Shown here one piece after another: positions 53,340-61,463 of a stretch of 64,000 bases of DNA. The stretch lies in NCBI RefSeq assembly GCF_004766055.1, contig NZ_SPQR01000001.1, positions 124,001 through 188,000 on the forward strand, given 5' to 3'. Both the position numbers and the translations under genes were made by a program. The stretch's first letter is position 1. Each line of letters starts with the position of its first letter. Origin of the DNA: Desulfosporosinus sp. Sb-LF (GTDB lineage: Bacteria; Bacillota; Desulfitobacteriia; Desulfitobacteriales; Desulfitobacteriaceae). The notes beneath the pieces were generated by a model. That model made no database searches. It was not told the origin of the DNA and worked only from the letters and a program-made list of their open reading frames with translations.

Positions 53340-53702
53340 CTATTGGCATAGATTAGCATTTTGAAACTCATTGCCTATAACACCACCCAATGCAACGGCA
53401 CTGATATCGCGCGTTGAGCAACTCCCTAACTCTGCAAGTTCGAAAGTTGCTTGCATTTCATTCCAAATGACTTTGTAAATGACAGATGAGATTTTGACTA
53501 AATCGCCTTCGTACACATCTATTCCATTTCCATCAGGAAAGCCAGTCCATTGAAGCAATTCAAATTTCCCGCTCGGTTCCCATGAACGACCAGGCACACT
53601 CACTGCAAATGGAATTGAACTCTGCATATCAAAACTTATGGCTAGTGGTTTAAACATTTGCTCCTTAACCTTGTCCCAAACCCTAAACTTTAGATCTCTC
53701 AA
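53340..53702 (-). CDS. YopX-family phage protein
   Basis: This 120-residue protein fits the YopX family of Bacillus-type phages. LKFRVWDKVKEQMF at the start is followed by LLQWTGFPDGNGIDVYEGDL and VIWNEMQATFEL, which mirror the usual RAWD-K, QYTGLKDKNGKEIYEGD and V-W order. It starts at TTG 53702, ten bases after AAGGAGG, on the minus strand. No other phage gene is near, so it is an isolated phage relic or moron. Its function is unknown. Confidence 0.8.
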   Translation of the reverse strand: MRDLKFRVWDKVKEQMFKPLAISFDMQSSIPFAVSVPGRSWEPSGKFELLQWTGFPDGNGIDVYEGDLVKISSVIYKVIWNEMQATFELAELGSCSTRDISAVALGGVIGNEFQNANLCQ

Positions 53703-53872
53703 TTTTTGTGGTACCTCCTTATGAAACTGCGAAAAACCTTTATCTACTTAGTACGCAAAAAGGAGCCATATTTGAGAGGGTTAAGAAGCTTGTATCTTTT
53801 ACCATTTAGAAAACGGCAAGTGACATACGTTGATCTTTCGGGTCGACGAGGATAGATTTGGAGATGATAAAC

Positions 53873-54475
53873 GTGGAGATTTTCGAATATGGACAAAGAG
53901 AAATTGATTATTTAAAACGCAAGGACAAAAAACTTGGTGCCGCTATTGACAGAATAGGCATGATTCAACGAGAAATTACCCCTGACCCGTTTGCGGCTCT
54001 CGTTTCAAGTGTTGTCAGTCAGCAGATTTCAAATAAAGCTGCAACAACTGTATGGAACAGATTGTATATGCTGCTTGGAAGTATTACGCCGGAAAGTATT
54101 ACCCAGGCGGACCTGGCTGAAATCCAAGGTTGCGGGATGTCAGAGAGAAAAGCCGGATATATTAAGGGAATTGGAGATGCTGCTAAATCAGGTATACTGG
54201 ATTTTAATAGACTTCACACTTTGACAAATGAAGAGATCATAAAAAAGCTGTCTTCACTACATGGCGTAGGTGTTTGGACTGCTGAAATGCTGCTTATCTT
54301 TTCACTCTGCCGTCCTGATGTAGTGAGCTATAAAGATTTAGCTATTTGTAGAGGAATGATGAATTTATACGGCCTTAAAGAACTTCCAAAAGAAAAGTTT
54401 GAGCGATATAGAAAAAGGTATTCTCCATATGGATCAGTTGCCTCATTATATCTGTGGGCCCTTTCTGTATTGTAA
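53873..54475 (+). CDS. DNA-3-methyladenine glycosylase (HhH-GPD, AlkA-like)
   Basis: This protein of about 200 residues removes alkylated bases in base-excision repair. DPFAALVSSVVSQQISNKAA (about 38-57), GCGMSERKAGYIKGI and the helix-hairpin-helix LHGVGVWTAEMLLIF are characteristic. The catalytic aspartate should be in VVSYKDLAI (about 155). GTG 53873 has GGAG nine bases upstream; TTG 53858 is the longest alternative. No iron-sulphur cysteines are present. It stands alone next to a phage gene, so acquisition is possible. Confidence 0.9.
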   Translation: MEIFEYGQREIDYLKRKDKKLGAAIDRIGMIQREITPDPFAALVSSVVSQQISNKAATTVWNRLYMLLGSITPESITQADLAEIQGCGMSERKAGYIKGIGDAAKSGILDFNRLHTLTNEEIIKKLSSLHGVGVWTAEMLLIFSLCRPDVVSYKDLAICRGMMNLYGLKELPKEKFERYRKRYSPYGSVASLYLWALSVL

Positions 54476-54573
54476 ACTAAATGATGAATCTGCATAAAAA
54501 CACTCCAAATCGGGCATCTTACCAATTTAGAGCCAGTCACTATGACGAGGACATGGAGTACGGAGGGGTTTTG

Positions 54574-55218
54574 GTGCGGGTTTTAGCATTCTTGCTCGCT
54601 GTGGTTATTCTGATGCTACTAAGTTTGGCGATAAAAGCTGAGGTGGATTTTCGATACCGGCGTATCGAAGAGGAAGATAATATCGATATTCATTTGCGTG
54701 CCTTTCGCGGATTGTGGCATTTACAATATCAAATTCCAACCCTACAATTGGAATGGGAAAAAGGACCACAACTGGAATTCGAAGAAGTTGCTAAAGGAAA
54801 AGGCGGAGAACGTCAAGCAACGACAAAAGCGCGCTTTCGCTATTTTCGAAAAGGCTATTTAATTCGTCTTTGGCTAAATATTCCTCGCCTTTTGCGTTAC
54901 TTAAATCGGGTAAGGATCCGATTTTACCGAGGAATTCATTGCAAATCCATCAAATGGCGTATTGAAATAGGTTATAAAGATGCTGCCCAAACGGCGATTG
55001 CGGCAGGAACTTTCTGGACAATGCTAGGGTTTGCACTTTCGCGGCTTTATAATCAAGTAACGGTTGAGGTTCCATGCCCAGAGCTAGTCGTTGTACCACA
55101 ATTTAAGAAGCAAGGGTTTTTATGTGATCTTCAATGCATATTTGATTTAAGAATAGGTCATATTATTTTTGTAGGATTAATGGTATTACGAACGTTTAAG
55201 CGGGGTATAAGGGGGTAG
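54574..55218 (+). CDS. ytfI: DUF2953 family membrane protein (YtfI-like)
   Basis: This protein of about 215 residues has an N-terminal membrane segment (about 2-22), a long charged region and further hydrophobic stretches (AGTFWTMLGFAL, HIIFVGLMVL). VPCPELVVVPQFKKQGF resembles the conserved end of DUF2953. GTG 54574 is preferred because CGGAGGGG lies seven bases upstream. The frame is open from 54481. Like B. subtilis ytfI it precedes ytfJ by nine bases, and the pair is a sporulation unit. Confidence 0.8.
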   Translation: MRVLAFLLAVVILMLLSLAIKAEVDFRYRRIEEEDNIDIHLRAFRGLWHLQYQIPTLQLEWEKGPQLEFEEVAKGKGGERQATTKARFRYFRKGYLIRLWLNIPRLLRYLNRVRIRFYRGIHCKSIKWRIEIGYKDAAQTAIAAGTFWTMLGFALSRLYNQVTVEVPCPELVVVPQFKKQGFLCDLQCIFDLRIGHIIFVGLMVLRTFKRGIRG

Positions 55219-55226
55219 ACAAACCG

Positions 55227-55664
55227 ATGGGGAATCATCCAATTGAATCATTGATGAAAACGGCTATGGAAAGTATTCAACAGATTGTGGACGTGAATAC
55301 GATTGTAGGGGATTCGGTAGAAACCCATGATGGATCTGTGATCATTCCAATATCAAGGGTTTCGTGTGGTTTTGCAGCAGGCGGTAGCGAGTTTGCACCA
55401 CCAGAGGACCATAAAGAGAACGCAAATGCAGGTGGCTCACCACCCGCACTTCCTTTTGGGGGTGGTGCCGGAGCAGGGGTATCGGTACAACCTGTTGGTT
55501 TTTTGGTCGTAGGTAACGGGACTATTCGACTTCTTCCTGTCGATAGTAATGTTGTAGTTGATCGGTTGATCGATACGGTTCCTGATTTGTTGGACAGGCT
55601 TACTGGAATGTTTCAAAAGAAGAAGAAAACAACAACGGATGAAATAATCCTTGCTCGTGACTAA
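55227..55664 (+). CDS. ytfJ: GerW family sporulation protein (YtfJ)
   Basis: This 145-residue protein fits the GerW/YtfJ family, needed for normal germination in B. subtilis. HPIESLMKTAMESIQQIVDV is the family start, then GSVIIPISRVSCGFAAGGSE, a Gly-rich segment (GGGAGAGVSVQPVGFLVV) and a hydrophobic end. AGGGGGT precedes ATG 55227. It is followed by a strong terminator. Confidence 0.93.
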   Translation: MGNHPIESLMKTAMESIQQIVDVNTIVGDSVETHDGSVIIPISRVSCGFAAGGSEFAPPEDHKENANAGGSPPALPFGGGAGAGVSVQPVGFLVVGNGTIRLLPVDSNVVVDRLIDTVPDLLDRLTGMFQKKKKTTTDEIILARD

Positions 55665-55701
55665 CAGATTGCTATTTCAGAACGAAATGACAATGATAAA
55701 T

Positions 55702-55753
55702 AAGGACAAACAAAAAAGAACGGCTGATTTCGTTCTTTTTTGTTTGTCCTTTT
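55702..55753. terminator. Long intrinsic terminator
   Basis: AAGGACAAACAAAAAAGAAC and G at 55702-55722 are exactly complementary to 55731-55751, followed by T. Confidence 0.85.
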
Positions 55754-55783
55754 CATACATTTTATTGAAATAGGGGGTGAGAA

Positions 55784-56365
55784 ATGGTTAATCTCATCTG
55801 GCTTTTAATGTTGGCAATTGGAATTATTGTCTCCGCGATTAATGGACATATCGAAAGTGTTACGGCATCTGCGATGAAAGCCGCGGAGCTGGGAGTAGAG
55901 GTTGCCATTGAACTTATTGGTGTGATGAGTTTATGGTTAGGTCTCATGCGCTTGGCAGAGGAAGCTGGGTTTATTAAAGGGATTGCTCGGTTATTTGGCC
56001 CTGCAGTACGTCGTTTATTTCCATCCCTTAAACCAGATAGTCCTGCACTCGGGGCAATTATCATGAATTTAAGTGCAAATATACTGGGACTTGGTAATGC
56101 GGCTACCCCTTTTGGACTGAAGGCTATGCAAGAACTTCAACGTGAAAATCCTACTCCTGAGGTGGCAAGTCCTGCAATGATTACATTTCTTGCCTTAAAT
56201 ACGTCTTGTATTACGTTAATCCCAGCTACGATCATTGGAGTGCGTCTTAAAGCAAACTCCGCCAATCCAACGGAAATTATAGGGACGACAATCGTCGCTA
56301 CAGGGTGTGCTATGACCATCGCTATCATCGTGGATTACCTTATTCGCCACAGGAGGAGAAAATGA
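55784..56365 (+). CDS. spmA: Spore maturation protein A
   Basis: This 193-residue membrane protein acts with SpmB in dehydration of the spore core. It is a nucleoside recognition (Gate) family protein. MVNLIWLLMLAIGIIVSAIN at the start, IELIGVMSLWLGLMRLAEEA and NLSANILGLGNAATPFGLKA are hallmarks. TAGGGGGTGAG precedes ATG 55784. It overlaps spmB by four bases. Confidence 0.95.
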   Translation: MVNLIWLLMLAIGIIVSAINGHIESVTASAMKAAELGVEVAIELIGVMSLWLGLMRLAEEAGFIKGIARLFGPAVRRLFPSLKPDSPALGAIIMNLSANILGLGNAATPFGLKAMQELQRENPTPEVASPAMITFLALNTSCITLIPATIIGVRLKANSANPTEIIGTTIVATGCAMTIAIIVDYLIRHRRRK

Positions 56366-56901
56366 GGATTATTGCAGAGATTTCTCGTTGGGCGATCCCA
56401 TTGCTATTATTAGTTATCCCGGTGTTAGCCTACCTTCGAAATGTCCCTGTCTATGAATCCTTCGTAGCTGGAGCAGAAGAAGGGTTTAAAACGGGTGTAA
56501 GAATTCTTCCGTTTCTGATTGGAATGCTTGTGTCCATTAAAGTTTTTATTGACTCCGGAGCACTCGATATTGTGTCGCATTACTTACAACCACTTTTTGC
56601 AAAATTAGGACTGGATCCAAATTTCGCTGCGATTATACCCTTAGCCATAATGCGTCCCTTGAGTGGATCAGGAGCCTTAGGGGTAGCAACACAACTTATT
56701 AATCAACATGGGCCGGATTCCTTCATCGGCCGTTTAGCATCAACGCTCCAGGGAAGTACGGACACTACTTTCTTCGTATTAACCGTGTATTTTGGTTCAG
56801 TGGGAATTAAAAAATATCGTTATGCCCTTAAATTAGGATTATTAGCCGATTTTATTGGCCTGATCGTCTCAGTCTGGATTGTTACCAAGACGTTTTATTG
56901 A
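56362..56901 (+). CDS. spmB: Spore maturation protein B
   Basis: This 179-residue membrane protein is the partner of SpmA. WAIPLLLLVIPVLAYLRNVP, VYESFVAGAEEGFKTGVRIL, PLAIMRPLSGSGALGV and GSTDTTFFVLTVYFGSVGIK are typical. ATG 56362 follows AGGAGGAG and overlaps the spmA stop. An open frame begins at 56305 but has no such site. The glycosyltransferase gene begins within the last bases of this frame. Confidence 0.95.
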   Translation: MRIIAEISRWAIPLLLLVIPVLAYLRNVPVYESFVAGAEEGFKTGVRILPFLIGMLVSIKVFIDSGALDIVSHYLQPLFAKLGLDPNFAAIIPLAIMRPLSGSGALGVATQLINQHGPDSFIGRLASTLQGSTDTTFFVLTVYFGSVGIKKYRYALKLGLLADFIGLIVSVWIVTKTFY

Positions 56902-56951
56902 TCCATTCTTTGTGCATACTAACGATGAACCGAAAGGGGGCATTGTGTAGT

Positions 56952-57755
56952 ATGCTTTATATTGTTTTACCCGCGTATAATGAGGACGAAGCGCTTCCAA
57001 CATTGCTGGAAGACATAGAACAAAACTGCGAGACGATTCCTCATCAGATTATCGTCGTTAACGATGGAAGTACAGACCGCACTCTGGAGGTGGTCAATAG
57101 TTATGCTCAAACTCAAACAAACATCCATAGAGTTGATCACGAACAAAACCAGGGCCTTGGTGCGGCCTTAAACAGTGGTTTTCAATATGTCTTGAACGCT
57201 GGAGGAAATCAACATGACTTTCAGGAAACCGGAGTCCGGATGAAGCAAGATTCCCCAGACATGGTTATCACGATGGATGCAGATAATACCCAACCCGCAA
57301 ACCACATTCCCTTGTTATACGAGGCCATTTGCTCGGGTGCTGATTTAGTGATCGCTTCTCGTTATGTCCAAGGTGGAGAGCAACATGGACTTTCCTTAGG
57401 GCGTAGGGGCCTATCTTGGGGAGCGGGGAAATTTATGCATTATTTCGCTCCGATAAAAGGGGTTCGGGATTATTCTTGTGGTTATCGTGCTTATCGACTT
57501 TCGGTCTTGGCCGAAGGAACTCGGCAATATGGCCCGAATATTATTCAAAGTCGCAATTTTTCAGGCATGGTAGAATTGCTGCTGAAGGTTGCACCTTTCG
57601 CAGAGAACGTGACTGAAATCCCCTTGAAACTGCACTATGAACTGAAAAAGGGTGCTAGTAAAATGAGAATATGGGCAACGATTTGGGGATATATCCAGCT
57701 AATTTACCAAATAAAATTTAAAACATGGAGTACAGCTGAATGGGCCGAGGAATAA
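56952..57755 (+). CDS. Family 2 glycosyltransferase (dolichyl-phosphate mannosyltransferase-like)
   Basis: This protein of about 268 residues has the GT-A fold. LYIVLPAYNEDEALPTLLED is followed by VVNDGSTDRTLEVV (DGS), MVITMDADNTQPANHI (DxD) and SRYVQGGEQHGLSLGRRGLS. There is no membrane domain, so it probably makes a lipid-phosphate sugar for the membrane glycosyltransferase encoded next. ATG 56952 is preceded by AAAGGGGG at a slightly long distance, and in-frame starts upstream exist. It overlaps the next gene by 16 bases. Confidence 0.88.
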   Translation: MLYIVLPAYNEDEALPTLLEDIEQNCETIPHQIIVVNDGSTDRTLEVVNSYAQTQTNIHRVDHEQNQGLGAALNSGFQYVLNAGGNQHDFQETGVRMKQDSPDMVITMDADNTQPANHIPLLYEAICSGADLVIASRYVQGGEQHGLSLGRRGLSWGAGKFMHYFAPIKGVRDYSCGYRAYRLSVLAEGTRQYGPNIIQSRNFSGMVELLLKVAPFAENVTEIPLKLHYELKKGASKMRIWATIWGYIQLIYQIKFKTWSTAEWAEE

Positions 57756-59143
57756 GACAATTTCTCTTGATTCTGATCCTACTCTTAGCCTTAGGGACCC
57801 GACTAAGGGGAATTACGAACCCCTTGTTAGACAATCAAGCCTGGAGACAGGCAGATACTGCAAGTATGTCGATACATATGCTTGGACATTTGACGGATTT
57901 TCCGAGTGTTTTTTTACCTCAGCTCAATTATGATGGGGTTACTCCTCAAAGGGTTGAATTAGAATTTCCCTTTTTGCCATACCTCTTGGCGTGGACGTGG
58001 TCTTTATTCGGTTGGGCAGATATTTGGGGACGTCTATGGTCGGTTTGTTTATCCCTGGTCACGGTGGTCGGAATCTATGATTTGGGACGGAAGATGTTCA
58101 CGGAACGCGCAGGACTTTTTGCTGCAGCCATTTATGCCGTGATGCCCTTGTCGATTTATTATGGACGTGTTGTTATGCCTGAACCAATGGCTCAAGCTTG
58201 GAGTATTTGGGCTTTGGCGATGATTTGGAGATGGAGAAATGTACAGGGGGAGAAAGGAATATGGAAAGTTGCCTTGCTTATGGCAGGTGCAATATTAGCT
58301 AAGCTTCCTCAGCTTATGTTGTTTCCGGTTGCCCTCCTGCTTGGTTTTTACCCTTTTAAACCTCATCGAATCGGTCAGATTATTCGTTATAGTTTAATTG
58401 CGCTTATTCCACCTATGTTATACTATGGATGGGTACATTTCAAAGTCGCGCCTTCAAGTCAGTTTGTATCGGGAATATTAACAGGGAACGTAGCAGATGC
58501 CAGTAATTTGGACTGGAAATTATTGAGCAAGAATATTCGACGAGGATTCAACGAGGGTATTCTCCTTCTTTCTGGAGTGGGTATTTGCCGCTTGATTTAT
58601 TGCCATTCACGAGCGCGGATGGCCCTTTTGGCTTGGATAGGGATTGGTGTTCTCTATATTGGGGTGGTTTGTGCCCGAATTCCCTTAGATTATTACTTAG
58701 TTCCAATTTTACCTCTTGTAGCCCTGCTCAGTGCGTATGCTCTTGATGTAATCGGTGATTTACCAGGAACTGTGATTGGAATTGTGCTCTTAGTCTTGAT
58801 CAACCGAGGTTTTTATACATCTTTAACGGCCAAGTATCAGTGGGACCCCCAATATCTAATACAGGCAAGTTGGATCAAGGACCATACTCCAGCCTCAAGT
58901 ATTCTTGTCTTAAGTGATACGCCACCGATGACATTTTATTATGCCCACCGTGTAGGGTTTCGAATGACTACTGTAAAGGATGACGAAATTCCCTCTAAAA
59001 TACTACAACGATTCCCAGGCGATTATCTTGTTCGCCTTCCCCAAAGCGAGCAGAAAGAACAGTTTTGGAAAAAGGTTCAGAATAGTTATCCGGAAATTGG
59101 CCCAGGAATTTTTGATTTAAATAACTCTAGGGCAAAACCTTGA
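57740..59143 (+). CDS. ArnT/PMT-type membrane glycosyltransferase
   Basis: This 467-residue protein has about 11 membrane segments and the GT39/GT83 type first loop: RLRGITNPLLDNQAWRQADT carries the catalytic Asp, and YYGRVVMPEPMAQAW carries a second conserved element. It would transfer a sugar from a polyprenyl phosphate to an outer surface acceptor. The sugar donor is probably made by the overlapping family 2 transferase gene. The acceptor is unknown. The start at ATG 57740 lies inside the upstream gene. Confidence 0.85.
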   Translation: MGRGIRQFLLILILLLALGTRLRGITNPLLDNQAWRQADTASMSIHMLGHLTDFPSVFLPQLNYDGVTPQRVELEFPFLPYLLAWTWSLFGWADIWGRLWSVCLSLVTVVGIYDLGRKMFTERAGLFAAAIYAVMPLSIYYGRVVMPEPMAQAWSIWALAMIWRWRNVQGEKGIWKVALLMAGAILAKLPQLMLFPVALLLGFYPFKPHRIGQIIRYSLIALIPPMLYYGWVHFKVAPSSQFVSGILTGNVADASNLDWKLLSKNIRRGFNEGILLLSGVGICRLIYCHSRARMALLAWIGIGVLYIGVVCARIPLDYYLVPILPLVALLSAYALDVIGDLPGTVIGIVLLVLINRGFYTSLTAKYQWDPQYLIQASWIKDHTPASSILVLSDTPPMTFYYAHRVGFRMTTVKDDEIPSKILQRFPGDYLVRLPQSEQKEQFWKKVQNSYPEIGPGIFDLNNSRAKP

Positions 59144-59231
59144 TGACGAGGAAGACGCTTTAGTCATTGGCAGGATGCGGTTTATGAGGGTGCAAAGAGA
59201 AAAGGATTATCATTCATGGAAGGTGAGAAAA

Positions 59232-60002
59232 ATGGCTCAAGATAATGAGGGTGGAGAACGATTGCAGAAAGTGCTAGCCCAAGCCGGAGTGGCTTCCCGA
59301 CGACATGCCGAACAACTGATTGTTGATGGTCGTGTGACAGTCAATGGGAATACGGTTACCGCTCTTGGGACTAAAGTAGGGATTCAAGACCGTATTGAAG
59401 TAGATGGGCAATCGGTTCAACGAGCAGAGGGTTTACACTATTATCTACTCAATAAACCGGTTAGTGTGATTACAAGTGCCAGTGACCCACAAGGACGCCT
59501 CACAGTGGTCGATTTGATGAGAGATGTTCAAGTGCGGGTTTATCCCGTGGGTAGGCTGGATTACGACACATCAGGTTTATTAGTACTCACCAACGATGGA
59601 GAATTAACCCATCGTTTGATGCATCCCTCATATGGGGTAGAAAAGACATACCGTGTCTGGGTGCAAGGTCCTGTTGGCATTAATGCGCTTGAAAGTCTGC
59701 GGCAGGGGGTACTGCTTGAAGACGGAAAAACCGCTCCCGCCAAAGTTGTGCGCGTGAGCGGTAATTCTAATGGATCGAATCTCAAATTGAAAAAGGATCC
59801 TCTGGAAATTTTGGAGGTAACGATTCATGAAGGCCGAAATCGTCAAGTTCGACGGATGTTCGCAGCTATCGGATATACAGTAGTTAAACTAGAAAGGATT
59901 CGTTTTGGATCACTAACCGAGGAGAATACTCTTCTTTCGGGGGCTTACCGTCCACTTTCGATCCGAGAAATCAAAGATTTGCGCTCCAAAGTAGGACTTT
60001 AG
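59232..60002 (+). CDS. rluB: Pseudouridine synthase, RsuA/RluB family
   Basis: This protein of about 256 residues modifies uridine in 23S rRNA. The S4 RNA-binding domain (ERLQKVLAQAGVASRRHAEQ, about 10-30) precedes the catalytic domain with PVGRLDYDTSGLLVLTNDGE (catalytic Asp) and EGRNRQVRRMFAAIGY. ATG 59232 was chosen because GGAAGGTGAG lies eight bases upstream. The frame opens earlier at 59175. The stop converges with the stress-protein gene five bases away. The exact target base cannot be read from sequence alone. Confidence 0.93.
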   Translation: MAQDNEGGERLQKVLAQAGVASRRHAEQLIVDGRVTVNGNTVTALGTKVGIQDRIEVDGQSVQRAEGLHYYLLNKPVSVITSASDPQGRLTVVDLMRDVQVRVYPVGRLDYDTSGLLVLTNDGELTHRLMHPSYGVEKTYRVWVQGPVGINALESLRQGVLLEDGKTAPAKVVRVSGNSNGSNLKLKKDPLEILEVTIHEGRNRQVRRMFAAIGYTVVKLERIRFGSLTEENTLLSGAYRPLSIREIKDLRSKVGL

Positions 60003-60007
60003 AATCG

Positions 60008-60520
60008 TTAACCTTTTGGGTAAATTGGATGTTCAATCTCTGTATTCCATTTTTCGATGTCTCTTCCACCGAAAGAACGCAAGGCGTTTGCCACGGAATT
60101 GATCTTGTCATTGCTTGTTTGGATTAAAACTAACCAATGCCCTGTGCGAACTTCATGTTCGTAATGCCGAGCTCGGATTTCGGATAGGCCATAGCTCTGG
60201 AGTACTTCGACAAGTCCGCTTCCCTGAGGCAGGTGCATAAGTTGACTAGCTAGCGGTCCGGCGACAACGACTTGACCTAAATTCTGTACAACAAACGGCG
60301 GTGCCTGAACTAGCCATGCATTAAATTTGTCTAAGTTAATCTCACTGGGGTAATAGGCTAATTCATTGGCAATTTCTTCGTGGAAATCTCCCTGATGGAT
60401 ATATTCGCTACGAACTATGACCGATATTTTACTATTCGCCAAGGATTCTCCTTGGATTTCTTCAATGGCCTCTTTTGTTTGTTGAGGCCCTTTAAAAATT
60501 GCAATAGCTGTTTTCTGCAT
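60008..60520 (-). CDS. General stress protein-like (YflT/17M type) protein
   Basis: This 170-residue cytoplasmic protein resembles the heat/general-stress 17M fold. It has FKGPQQTKEAIEEIQGESLA and ISVIVRSE at the start, a middle VVVAGPLASQLMHLPQGSGL, and LQSYGLSEIRARHYEHEVRT then HWLVLIQ. AAGGGAGGT precedes ATG 60520 on the minus strand. Induction by stress is inferred only from the family. It stands alone and convergent to rluB. Confidence 0.65.
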   Translation of the reverse strand: MQKTAIAIFKGPQQTKEAIEEIQGESLANSKISVIVRSEYIHQGDFHEEIANELAYYPSEINLDKFNAWLVQAPPFVVQNLGQVVVAGPLASQLMHLPQGSGLVEVLQSYGLSEIRARHYEHEVRTGHWLVLIQTSNDKINSVANALRSFGGRDIEKWNTEIEHPIYPKG

Positions 60521-60690
60521 CTTTTTTATACCTCCCTTAAAAGTGCTTTAAAATAATTCTTGCGTTTTTTAGTATGTCCATAAATCAAAACCTAAAGCAA
60601 AGATTACATAAGAAAATTAAACATATAAGAATATATAGAAGCAAAATATGATGAGATAATGCTGAAAATGTGGAATGGAGAGAGTCAAGT

Positions 60691-61155
60691 ATGAAGATTC
60701 GAATTGGAAATGAGCTTTTAACAGAACACATTCGAGTGCGGATCCGGTTAGATTACCGCGGTGAATCGAAGAGTGGACGATTTTTTTTCGGTAGTAAAAG
60801 TAAAGAACAAATGGCAGAAACTATAAGGGAACAACAGGTTGCCTTATTGCGAAATGTTCCATTACAAGGGATTCTTATTGAAGATGTCGATTTAAGTCTT
60901 GATGTCTATGTCGTAAGTCAAGAGAATGGAAGACGCAACCAAGAAGTTGCTTATGCACCCATTGTGTTGACCTTGCGGGTAGAAAATCTGGATGATTTAC
61001 TCCCTCTTTTGGTTAAACATGAATTTCGTAAAATTGAATTCTTAAGTCCAGAGAATATATCACTACACCGTTTGGATATGGAACGATTGTTGTTTCGTTT
61101 AAGTCAGTCGTTTCAACAAGAGATTAAATTACTAGAACAGAAATATTTGCGATAA
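60691..61155 (+). CDS. Hypothetical protein
   Basis: This protein of about 154 residues starts at ATG 60691 behind GGAGAG. It is soluble and mixed alpha/beta, with RVRIRLDYRGESKSGRFFFG near the start, EDVDLSLDVYVVSQENGRRN in the middle and a charged helical end (LLFRLSQSFQQEIKLLEQKY). There is no membrane segment or catalytic motif. I do not recognise it. The gene stands alone before the lactate module. Confidence 0.6.
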   Translation: MKIRIGNELLTEHIRVRIRLDYRGESKSGRFFFGSKSKEQMAETIREQQVALLRNVPLQGILIEDVDLSLDVYVVSQENGRRNQEVAYAPIVLTLRVENLDDLLPLLVKHEFRKIEFLSPENISLHRLDMERLLFRLSQSFQQEIKLLEQKYLR

Positions 61156-61252
61156 ATGGTAAGAGTGGTTTTTATAATCAGGAAACTTAATGACAATATG
61201 GTCGGAAAAGGCTTGTGAAATTTGTTTTTTTCTCTAACAGTGTTTTTACATA

Positions 61253-61281
61253 TTGAAATTTTCTTAAGATTAGCTTAATAT
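61253..61281 (+). promoter_or_regulatory. Probable promoter of lctP
   Basis: TTGAAA at 61253-61258 and TAATAT at 61276-61281 are 17 bases apart. The same hexamers with the same spacing occur upstream of the oxidase gene at 63240-63268. An operator-like palindrome follows at 61304. The rest of the intergenic region (61156-61252) shows nothing else. Confidence 0.55.
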
Positions 61282-61303
61282 GTGTTTATAACATACTGGT
61301 TAG

Positions 61304-61316
61304 GCGGTCTGACCGC
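61304..61316. promoter_or_regulatory. Operator-like palindrome upstream of lctP
   Basis: GCGGTC-T-GACCGC is a perfect palindrome just downstream of the -10 element. Its core GGTCTGACC recurs upstream of the oxidase gene at 63285-63293. The core resembles GT-n3-AC sites of GntR/FadR-type lactate repressors such as LldR. Confidence 0.6.
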
Positions 61317-61463
61317 TTAACAGTCAGTCTGTATTAACCGTTTGAGAAATTGATGGCAAACTTTTGGAGGTGAGGAAAAAATAGAGTGAGTGGGAAAAGC
61401 GGATAATTTTAAGATGAAACGGACAAACTTTGATTTATACTTATATGAAAGGTGGAATTATCT

